This document shows positions 45,400-54,513 of a stretch of DNA of 64,000 nt, piece by piece. The DNA comes from Tetraselmis striata (Eukaryota > Chlorophyta > Chlorodendrophyceae > Chlorodendrales > Chlorodendraceae), in NCBI GenBank assembly GCA_006384855.1, contig VCJN01003572.1, forward strand, positions 62,001 to 126,000. Direction: 5' to 3'. The position numbers and the translations under genes are program-made. The notes under the pieces are model-generated. The model made no database searches, was not told the origin of the DNA, and saw only the letters and a list, made by a program, of their open reading frames with translations. Position 1 is the stretch's first letter, and every line of letters starts with the position of its first letter.

Positions 45400-45515
45400 C
45401 TTTACACCCCCCCCCCCCCCCCCCCCCCCAGGCGGGAGCGGCTGGCGGCGAGGGGGGGCGGGGCGGGGCGGGGCGGGCGTGGTCCCCCCGCCCCCGCACC
45501 CCCCCCCCCCCCCGG
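45400..45515. repeat. Poly-C tracts around a G-rich segment
   Basis: C runs at about 45,409-45,429 and 45,499-45,513 with GGGGCGGGGCGGGGCGGGCG between; it can form G-quadruplex or i-motif structures. Confidence 0.9.
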
Positions 45516-46060
45516 GCCACATCCCCCGATGGCAGCTGTCGCGAATATTGTAATTCAATCATTCTTCGGCAAACCGCTGCCTGCCCCCGCCCTCCCCCTC
45601 GCGAATATTTATGTAACGTGAGCACTCTTTGGCAAAACATGGCAGCCAAACCGCCCATCTGATGACCTTTGATCGGACGGCTGGCAGGCCCGTTCAGCAG
45701 TACTAGTACTACAAATTCCCCAGTGTTACCAAGTACGTACGGCTGCGATTTGCGCTCCCATGTACTAATAGTCGTAGTTATCCACAGGACGACTAGGGTT
45801 CGTACTAGATACCCGGTACCGGCGTAATAAATATATCGCGTACTACCCGGTACTACACGGACAACCTTGTACCTTGTACGTCAGTGCCATGTACGCTTCA
45901 CCGGGCTGGTACGACTACCAGAATGATGACAAAAAGGATTTATCGCCCGCCGGCAATAACGCCGGATGTACTCGCACGTAACTGGATGGACGTGCCGCCA
46001 CCAGCAGCAGCCTTCACGGATAAATAATAGTCGCTAGTAGTAGTGCTTCGTCACCTGTAT

Positions 46061-46082
46061 GTCACATCTGAATCTCACAGTG
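46061..46082 (-). repeat. Right terminal inverted repeat of the CACTA-like element
   Basis: 22 bp ending AATCTCACAGTG, the exact reverse complement of the left end, followed by target duplication TAC. Confidence 0.9.
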
Positions 46083-47040
46083 TACACTCGTCTTGCGTGA
46101 CGGTCGGTAACTTCAATCGCGACACCGTTTGCGTACTGAAGCCTTGGCGGGGTGCAATTTGCATGTGCCCCGTACAACTGCAGTTCGTATTCGTAACACG
46201 CGCCCCGCCGCTATGAGACAAGGCTGCGGGTGCAACCTCGCTCCAGACAGCCGCCCACATGTACATCCTGCCCGGTCGCCCCCCCCAAACCGTCTTCACT
46301 ACCATACTGCACGCCCGGTCTAACGTTACGGGGCAAGATTGTTCCCTTCTCGTCGTGATGCGCTCCCTTTGGCTCATTCCTGCGCCGGATGTGATGCGGC
46401 GCATGCGTTTCCGCTGCTCGTATGTACGTGTCCCGGTGTTACTGCGTTATCCCGTGCTGCTGCAATGCGCGCCACACAACCGTGCAGAATTGGCACCACC
46501 CTCCGTTCAACCTCAACAACATCTACAACATCTACAAGATACGCGGATGCCCTCGCCCGCACGCCTGCCGGTCTACATCACGCTCCCCCCCCCCCCCCCC
46601 CCCCCCCCGCGGACCGTGTGTGCTTGGCAAACCATGCCCGTTACCGTTTCAAATGATCGAAACTGGTTTATAGGGTTTCTTTTTTCTAACATGCCAACTG
46701 CCCGAGCCCTTCCCGTACGGTTTTGTGGTCGGTTCCATTCGGTTGTATTACCGGTTCCACCGCCAGGTCTCCGTAGGTAGGGGTTGCCCCACCGCCTGTG
46801 ACGCTCCGCTACCGGCTGGGAGGCGCCCGCCGCCATGCAGCGACCCACCGGGAGCGGAGGATCATGGGTGCGCTGGCCCGGCGACACCGGCCCAACCTCC
46901 ACGTGGTGGGCCCTGGTAACCCGTTACACCCGTGCCCGGCTGGGTGCGGCAGGGGGCTGAGCGCGGTGGCCGGTTGTGGCGGGTCCTTCGATCCTGCGGC
47001 GACCGGGGAGCCCTACGGGCGGGGGCTTTTCAAGTAATAT
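46083..47040 (+). pseudogene. Family X copy 2, right of the CACTA element
   Basis: Shares the 3' landmark AAACTGGTTTATAGGGTTTC (46,661) with 8,816 and the preceding TTGGCAAACCAT with 8,784. Earlier text HHPPFNLNNIYNIYKIRG (near 46,497) weakly parallels PNFDVVVLYDIDPKQRP of copy 1. A poly-C tract lies at 46,587-46,607. The coding part is too decayed to identify. Confidence 0.4.
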
Positions 47041-47099
47041 TTATTATTAGTCCCGGTAGCGCATGTTGGTGCCGCCGACCAAAGCCCTGTCTAAAGCCC

Positions 47100-47470
47100 G
47101 GTGATGGGAGATATGGTTTCGGTGGATGGGTCCCAGTCGAATCCGATGCCGCGTACTGCGTCCGGCTTGTAGTGTTAAGGGCGGAGGTGAGGGGGTAGCA
47201 TGGTGGGTGCTTGGGCGGCGCTGGGACCTTTAGTTGCCCTTTCTTGGGTGTCCGCTAGGCGATTGGGGATGTTGATGCACGGGACTGTGTGTGTGATGCT
47301 GTCGGTTAGGTCGAAGATCAGGCTGTCTCTGTTGGGGGAGGAGAAGTCAGCCACACGTTTGTTGCCCGCCTCCGTGGATAGTACGTGCCAACGACCGCCG
47401 TTCAGGACTCCCAGCTCGTTGAGGAGGAGTATAAGCGTGCTAAAATGGTGTTCTCGTACCTCGGTACGAC
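47100..47470 (-). pseudogene. Second copy of the LINE A C-terminal region
   Basis: On the minus strand TLILLLNELGVLNGGRW, HVLSTEAGNKRVADFSSPNR, LIFDLTDSITHTVP and ATKGPSAAQAPTMLPPHLRP align residue for residue with LINE A at 3,380-3,640, and the following DNA (AAGCCGGACGCAGTAC..CGGATTCGACT) with 3,702-3,740. It begins abruptly at about 47,470 next to a C-rich run and ends near 47,100. It lacks the nested insertion. Confidence 0.8.
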
Positions 47471-48289
47471 CCGCAACCGACCTGCAAAAGATCTGGCGTA
47501 CCCCCCCCCCCGCCCGTATGTGTTCCACTTTTTTATCTCTAGATTCCCGGCATAGTATAGCGCAGTGTTTGGCGGCGCCATGCGGTCGACCAGTTCGAAA
47601 CACCCAGGAATCCCTCAGCCGTCCCGTGAGAACGGGCGAGGGCGGCGAGCGCGATGACACGGGAGCCCGGCACTTGAAGGCGCGGCGGGCGTTCGGGGGC
47701 GAGAGGCCGGGCATGGCAGCGACTCAAAGGACAAGAGACAGGAGCCGGAGTGCCCTGAGGGAGTCGCAGCCGTGCAAGGGGAGGAGTCAGCTGGCGGCCA
47801 TCTCGGCCTAACCATGGACGGGAGCGAGGCTTTAGCGACGAGGCGCGCTGCGGAGGCGAGCGGCGCGCATGCGAGCAAGACCGGCTTGCCAACCACGGAG
47901 CGACGACGCGCGGACGCGCGGGGGGGGGGGGGGGGGGGGTGTCCGCCTTTTGGGGATCCTTTTGGGGATCCCTTGGGGATCCTATTACCGTAAGAGCTCA
48001 GGCGGGCAAGGTGGTGGCAGCATCGGCGGACCGCGGCCGAAGCCGGCACGTTGTGGGGATCATCACCGCGACCTGCGCGGAATATTTTCAGCGAGGGCGG
48101 CAAGTTGAGCCAAGACGCAGCACGACGACCAACAAATGCGCGGTTCCGGTGCAGTATCGATGTACACGAAAACCTTGTCGAGGGCATGGCGGAAACTGCA
48201 TTTGTATTCCCCGTACTCCCAATTAGCTGTTATAGTAGTCGCTCGTACTGTCGACTACCCGTAGTTATTTGGGAAGAACACATCGACTG
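47471..48289. other. Region without a supported gene
   Basis: GC-rich, with a poly-G tract at 47,920-47,938 and three copies of TTTTGGGGATCC-like words at 47,947-47,983. No convincing exon. It may belong to the body of the retroelement whose 3' end follows. Confidence 0.4.
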
Positions 48290-48478
48290 ATGAGGTGATG
48301 GAAGGAGGCGGGGTTTAGAAACGAAAGAGGATGGCCGGAAACTTGAGCTGTAGTTACACTATATGTGTTTCTTACTATTGTTAAGAGACGGCATGCCCTA
48401 AGAACAACTCTGTCTCAGCGGTAGAGAGCAGCAAGCTAGAACGTCGTTGTAATCCATTTCAATTTCAATTTCACTTCC
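48290..48478 (+). mobile_element. 3' end of a hexanucleotide-tailed retroelement (copy c)
   Basis: GGAAGGAGGCGGGG, GGATGGCCGGAAACTTGAGC, CCTAAGAACAACTCTGTCTC, AGCGGTAGAGAGCAGCAAGC, then GTTGTAATCC and (ATTTCA)n at 48,456-48,474. It aligns with the minus-strand 3' end at 3,775-3,960 and with 5,905-6,050. The CTCAGCGGTAGAG block matches a tRNA D-arm. Confidence 0.7.
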
Positions 48479-48699
48479 GGCCGGGACGCTACTTAGGGCA
48501 GCCACCTACCACCACTCGCCGCTTGACCATCTCTTAGGTCACTGCCTTCGGCAGCGCCCCCTGTCTCCGTTCTCGTGTTCCACATTCCCACCTCCGCTTT
48601 CCCTCCACTTCCGCGGTGCATTCTATAGCCATAAAAGTGAACTCTGTCTGTGTAAATCAGCATGTGCACCCTCTTTGGCAAGACCAGAATTGTGACCGT

Positions 48700-50515
48700 T
48701 CGATGAGGGTAAAATACGTTGCCTCCGACAGGGATGCCCCGCTTCCTCCATCCTATTTAACATATTTATCAACGATATATTTGATGGGGTAGAACATCCA
48801 GGGTGTGATGTACCTGGGTGCACCGACACATTAGCGGCAAGGCAACCACTTAGGGTCACTTATACGCGGACGACGCTCTTGGTATCACAGGCTCGTTCGA
48901 TAACCTGCATGCCATGTTCGCCCACTTCTCGCAGTGGGCGGAGGACCATTTTATGGGGTTTGGGGTACTTAAGTGTGGGGTGATGACATTAGGCCGATAT
49001 TCCGACAGGACCGCGTTACGCGAACAAGCTGCCCGATGGCAGCTTGCGGGGAACGGGTACCGGTTGTAAATTAATATATAGGTATTTGGGAACGGTCATT
49101 AAGTCGGATTTAAGTATGCAACACATAGTAGACGACCGGGTTAAAAAGGGTAAGCGCGCCATTGAGGCGCTCGATTCGGTATTAGTCCGTGGACGGGACA
49201 TAATTCCTATTAATGTGCGTGTGTCTTTCTTTAAAGCATGTGTACTGCCGGTTTTAACTTACGGGTGTGAACAATGGGCCATGGATAGAACTAGCGGCGC
49301 GAATAAACTACAAATAATTGTTAGTACTCTATCAGTGCTTGCGGTGCCTCATTATTGGGATGGCCACTGCACCGATGATGATGCGGGAGTTGGATATTGC
49401 GCCCATAGCGGCTACGGCCGCTGCGGCACGGGCTCGGGCGTTCCTTAAAGCATCCGACTTGCATATATACATGTATAACCCAATTAGTAGATCACCTAAG
49501 CCGGGCGCGCCCTCACACGTGGACGTCGGGGACTGTGCGGTGGTTAGATCGACTAGCTGGGGCGAATGTAGGGCTAGCTAAGGGGGCGCACCTTCCACTT
49601 GAGTGGAGGTCACTAGCCGCGCGCGATGCCGCTAATAAACTAGTAAAGGCATCGGTGTGGGCGCGCTACGAATCGTCGGCATCGTTACCACGCAATAAAA
49701 CATGGGGTATATATGTCTAGGCGTCTTATGCGCCACACCCGTTGCCACAATCATGGCGGTGTGGGTGTTTACGCGGGGGTTGTGGCCGGGCTGCACATTA
49801 TGGTACAATTACGCACTCGAGTATTTCCCACTGCCCGCCGATTGGCCCGGATTCATGCCATGCCTGAGCGGTTCCTGGAACACTGCCATACATGTGGCGG
49901 AGGTGAATATGAGACTATCGAACACATGTTGGTGGAGGGCCCGCGGTGGGGGTATCACCGTCATAATTTTGGGTTGTTAGTTCCTGACTCCGGAGTTCAT
50001 GGATTTTATTGGTAGTCATGTTATTGCGTCAATAGAACCCGAGGACTTAACTGCCTTTATTTTGGGCGGGGTCCCCCCTTCCCTTCACAGCGCGCCCCCG
50101 GATTTTACTGGGAATGGGATGAAAATTTTCCAGCTATGGCGTCGGGCCCTCCCTCACATTGTCTTGTTTTTTTGCACATGTATCGCACTCCCGAAATGCT
50201 TTGCTCCGCGGGTTAGGGCTTGCCCCAACTCGCATTGCTCGAATGGGCCGACGCCCAAACGGGTAGGGCGGACCTTTCGTGGTCAGTGCCGGGTATTTTC
50301 ATGGTAGTGTTTTAGACGGCGATCCAACCGTGTTCGAAATTCTATCATTCGACTTCAATTAGTCTCGCATAATGCTTCGGCAGTTTGCTTTATGACTATA
50401 ACGAAGCGTCGCCTATCCCAGGCTTTCCGTGATTGGATTGCTGCCCGAACGGCCGTCGTAGAGACGCTGCAAGGGTTTCACTGCCAGTCCTGTCCCGGAG
50501 GCGAAGGAAAAAAAC
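48700..50515 (+). pseudogene. Non-LTR retrotransposon (LINE B), 5'-truncated and frameshifted
   Basis: Reverse-transcriptase text over several frames. RQGCPASSILFNIFINDIFD at 48,725 is the palm motif; GHLYADDALGITGSFDNLHA carries the catalytic YADD at 48,863-48,874; KCGVMTLGRY follows, stopping at 49,068. The thumb reads YRYLGTVIKSDLSMQHIVDD, VKKGKRAIEALDS and ACVLPVLTYGCEQWA (49,070-49,290). A C-terminal zinc knuckle CHTCGGGEYETIEHMLVEGP lies near 49,880-49,945. The 3' end TTCACTGCCAGTCCTGTCCC plus an A-run at 50,477-50,515 recurs at 14,779. At least three frame breaks; not functional. RNA-templated insertion is the family role. Confidence 0.85.
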
Positions 50516-50696
50516 GTCGCTGCCCGTCCTCGCGTGACGCGCCCGCGGCGCAACTCGCGCGGCATGCCGCTTTGCGCGAGCTGACCTCAAGCGCACATGC
50601 CACCAGCCCAGGCTGCGCCGCAGGCGAGCCACCGAGCCACAACTTCGCGGCAGTGCGCTCGAGAACGTCGCGAAGCACACCAGTGTGTAACACAAT

Positions 50697-53600
50697 ATGG
50701 CCGATGATAATCCAGAACCGCCAGCGGAGGGGGTGGCGGCGTCGCCCGACGAGGTGACTCCGCGGCCTTCCCCGAAATATAGGAGCCCCGTTGGTCCGCA
50801 TCGGACCCAGGCGAGCCTGGAGTTCGACTCATGACTTGACAGGCCCCACCAAAAAGTCCATGTATAGCTGGATATGAGATAGCAGTTGCACGTGCTTCGG
50901 TAGGCTCTTTTCTCGTGCCGGCCCTTTGAGCTGTGCCTGCGGCACGTTCCGCCAAGGAAGGGCAAGGGGGGGGGGGGGGGAGGTGCTATCTGCGAAGCAT
51001 GCCTCAGCGAAGCCAAAGGGCCTCCCCGCCCCTATATTTCAGCAGGAGCGCTAGCATTCTGTTGCGTTGCGCGTGCTCATTCAGGCCCCCGCGCCCGAGG
51101 GAATCTGCGCGGCTGGATGTGTGGATGAGAAATATCAGTGGCAAGAGGAGGTCGTTCTCATGGGGTGGTGGCATTGCTGCACACCCTGCCTCACCACAAT
51201 GCGAGTACACGCCAAGGTATGGGCGCGAGTTGGTTGATGCTACAGGACTGCTAATCGGCCCTGACTGGTGTTCCTACAGGAAGCCGCTGCAGCAAAACAG
51301 CCACCTGCTGGTGATGCAGCCCCGGAGGCTGCGGAAGGGGCTGTCGGCGGGGAAGCGGCTGCGGCAGCGGACACAGCGGCGGAGCCTGCAGACGCTGAGT
51401 CGGGCGCAACGGAGGCGGAGGAGGAGGACGTAGGCGATGCTGGTACCTCCGTGGCAGACGAGCCGTCCAACGTGACGGAGGACGAGGACGAGGGCGACGC
51501 GGAGGATGGGACCGGCGAGGATGCAGGGCCTGCTGGGGAGGACAGCGAGCCGGCGGGGGTGGGTGATGCGGAAGGGGGCGAAGGCGACCCGGAATCCATG
51601 CAAAGCAAAGAGGGGGATACAGTCCACAACGATGATGAGGACTCAGATGAGGACACCTTGGTGGAGGACCCCGGAAGCAAGGCGAACTGGGTGCGATCGC
51701 TGCGCAAAGTGGCAACCCCACCCACTGCTTGTGCTTCTGGGGTGTTGTGATGTTGTGCGGGCGGCTGATTGCTGGATGCTGTGCCCCGCAGAGAGAGAAC
51801 ATCAACACGCAGCAGGACGTCGTGAGCTTTTGGAAAGCGACGACGGGCTACCGCCCGGAGTCCGCTGAAATCGCCAAGAGAATTGAGGGATTCCATGACG
51901 ACTTCAAATATGAGGAGGAAAAGGAGGAGGAAGACGAAGAGGAGGAGGAGGAAGAGGACGACGACGACGCTGGCCCGGACTACCATGAACTCATCGAGGT
52001 GCGCCTCTGGCTGACTGAGACCATCTAATTGTTGTCCAATCTTCTTTCACTCGGCCGCGCCCTCCGTTCCCATGCTCTCTAGGGATGACAACTTGTGCGA
52101 CCATGCAGGAGCAAGCCAGCATCCGGGCGGAGTTGAAAGAAGCCAACAACGTGCTCCAGCGCAAGGTTGGCAGTGTGGAAGCTAGCTCATCAGCTGTGTG
52201 ATGTGCTGCTGGATTACTGGTGCAACCTGATGGGCAAGTGTGGAAGGGGGGGGGGGGTGGGGGAAAGGTGGGGGTTGGCGGTTTACGCAATCTTGCATTA
52301 CGCAGGTTCTCATGATCTTTGAGAAGCAGCACAAGCAGAAAATCATGGACGACGATCCCAAGGGAAACAACAAGCTGGATGGTGCGCGCCCGTCCAGCAC
52401 ATACTGCATAATGGCTATGGCATTTTGTCATGGGAGGCGCCGTGGTGTGGGTTGCTAACGTCGCCGGGTGCTGTCGCAGCCGGCTACGAGGTGAGGTTCC
52501 AGGCAGCCATCACGAAGTGGAAGGATCTACTGGATGAAGAAGACCGCATCAAACAGCATTACCAGGCCATAACATTTGACCACAAGGCCAGGTGATTATT
52601 CCTCAATGGCTATGCTGCTTTGAGCTGTACTTCAGCAACACGTGATGTTTTAGGGTCACTTTTGGGGTTTGTGCTCCCCGACCTTTTTGCCAGGGTGGGG
52701 TATTCCTTGCACCACGTGGGATTTATTTAAGTGCACTAGATAAAGGAGTACACTACATATACCGAATGCACTTGCACAACCACCATTTCTTGGTGTAGAT
52801 CTGTGCTGATGGTTGATGCGAATTGTTCTGCCAGGCTGGAGGAGCGGGCGCACCGAGCTCGTGAGATCCAATCTGCCTTCCGCGGCTTTAAGATTGAGGT
52901 AGGGGCTCAGTATCGCAGCTCATGCCTGCTGGCATGGCCTGCATGGAGGAGGACTTGGAGTTGATGCGTTGCTGAGGCCGCTTTGCGCTTCCAGGTGGCG
53001 AGAAGCGCTGAGCACTCCAAGACCGGGCGGGCTATTCCTGAGAACAAAATCATGGTGAGTTCTATGTTGTGATGCCTCCAGAGCCGCCACCCATATGTAT
53101 ACATATCCACCAGTCTATTCATGTAATGATGTATTCATTTCTGATAGTAACACAATTATTGGCGAGTAACTGCATGTGCATATGTATAATTGGAATATAC
53201 TGTTTATTTACTTATATATGTAATCATGTTGTATGTACACATATATATGTGTGTATGTGTGTATGTATGTGTGTATGTATATGATGCCAGTATATGGTAC
53301 TGCCGTTGGTATTGATCATGGGCGTGTCTCCTGCTCAGGAATTGGATGCTCTTGAAATGGAGAAGGAGGAGGAGGTGGAGGGACTTCGACTCCGCAACAT
53401 CTTTCTAAAGGCGCAGGTGCGGATTCAGACCCGCCCTGATGCCGGCGACTGTGCGGTGCTGTTGCGCTGATGTTTGTGTACATCGGATGCCAACTAAAGA
53501 TATGCGCCGGTATAGATGCGGAAACTGGAGTCTAAGATCCGGGACAAGGAGCAGCTGGCGGAGGGGCTTCACCTCATTGACTTTGAGCAGCTGAAGATCG

Positions 53601-54285
53601 AGAATCAGTCCCTGAACGAGAAGATCGAGGAGCGGAACGAAGAGCTCCTGAAGCTGCGGAAGAAGACCACTGCAACGGTGCAAGTTCTGACTCACATCAA
53701 GGAGAAGCTGCAGTTTGTGGAGAAGGAGAACATGGTTTGTTGCGGCCAATTGAATGGCACACGAACTGAATTTGCAGTCCTCATGCGTGTCGTAGGAAGC
53801 CTCTTTCCTGCGGAGGTGTCACTGCTGTACGCCCACTGCACTGCAGGTCTTGGCCCAGAAGCTGTCGCACATTGAGAAAGAACTGAAGGAGAAGCGGGAT
53901 AAGCTGCAGCGCGTCAAGACAGAAAGAGACAAGCTTCGCAGCGAAGCGGTCCGGATGAAGGAGAACAGCTCGTACGTCTCCAAGGATGCGCTGCTGGAGG
54001 ATGTCGAGGTACGGACAGTCCAGGGGCTGTTAGCAATCTTGCTCTGCAGTTGAGGGCTCGCAACTCTGGCCAAGAAGGGGACTTTGACTGTGTCGGCTGT
54101 TGGATGTGCGTGCACGCTTGCAGACCCAGGTCGAGAAGAGAGAGCTGCTTCTTCAGAACCTGGCGGAGGTCAAGGCGATGCACGCCGCCACCACCGAGCG
54201 GGTAGGGATGACCACCCAGAAGATCCTGAAGATGACGGAGATCCTGAACACCCCGGGGTCCGGTATGTACGAGGGGGTGATGTAA
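50697..54285 (+). CDS. CCDC96 / FAP184-like axonemal coiled-coil protein
   Basis: Twelve exons with matching phases: 50697-50753, 51280-51690, 51792-51998, 52109-52165, 52306-52381, 52480-52591, 52835-52898, 52995-53054, 53339-53416, 53516-53734, 53847-54008, 54124-54285; 554 residues. The first exon is chosen because MADDNPEPPAEGVAASPDE ends at a good donor in phase. The N-terminal half is low-complexity and strongly acidic; then RIEGFHDDFKYEEEKEEE, and from about residue 230 an almost continuous coiled coil. Diagnostic text: LHLIDFEQLKIENQSLNEKI, VLTHIKEKLQFVEKENM, VLAQKLSHIEKELKEKRDKL, SSYVSKDALLEDVE, the conserved C-terminal domain of CCDC96/CCDC113. In Chlamydomonas the FAP184-FAP263 pair sits at the base of axonemal structures, so this implies motile flagella. 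The TGTAA at 54,281-54,285 overlaps the stop. Confidence 0.88.
53217..53284. repeat. TATG/TGTG microsatellite in an intron of the CCDC96-like gene
   Basis: Alternating TATGTGTG units in intron 8. Confidence 0.85.
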
Positions 54286-54297
54286 ATCTTGGATTGG

Positions 54298-54302
54298 TTA
54301 CA
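54298..54302 (-). terminator. TGTAA polyadenylation signal candidate of the coiled-coil gene
   Basis: TTACA on the plus strand, 212 bases past the minus-strand stop, lying just beyond the CCDC96-like stop; the two transcripts probably overlap or abut. Confidence 0.35.
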
Positions 54303-54371
54303 GAGAAGACCATCACAGCCGGGCACCTGAGCTGGACAGGACGTTCTAGTCATGGCATCTGGGGAATGGCG

Positions 54372-54400
54372 GTGGGGGTTTTGGGGGGGGGGGGGGAGGG
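54372..54400. repeat. Poly-G run between convergent genes
   Basis: GGGTTTTGGGGGGGGGGGGGA-type run in the short space between the two convergent stop codons. Confidence 0.9.
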
Positions 54401-54513
54401 GGGCCTTTCACTAGGAATATGTCACACATAGAGCTGTGTAGTGACCGTTTCCGCTGCATTGGGGTAACCTCATGATGGGCAGCTGAGTAACACAGCGATG
54501 GCATCGGTGGCAT

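Larger units (their letters stand above)
36828..46082. mobile_element. CACTA/EnSpm-like DNA transposon, 9255 bp
   Basis: Perfect 22-bp terminal inverted repeats: CACTGTGAGATTCAGATG.. at 36,828-36,849 and its exact reverse complement, ending ..AATCTCACAGTG, at 46,061-46,082. Both ends are flanked by TAC (36,825-36,827 and 46,083-46,085), a 3-bp target duplication. The CACTG..CAGTG termini with a 3-bp duplication are the hallmark of CACTA/EnSpm elements. Subterminal similarity continues inside (TAC(T/A)GGTGACGAA on both arms after a small gap). Inside are a zinc-finger/Tudor-like ORF, transposase-like exons, a large minisatellite, a divergent ORF pair, a tandem array and a small basic ORF. The right half of its host sequence is family X. 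Confidence 0.88.
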
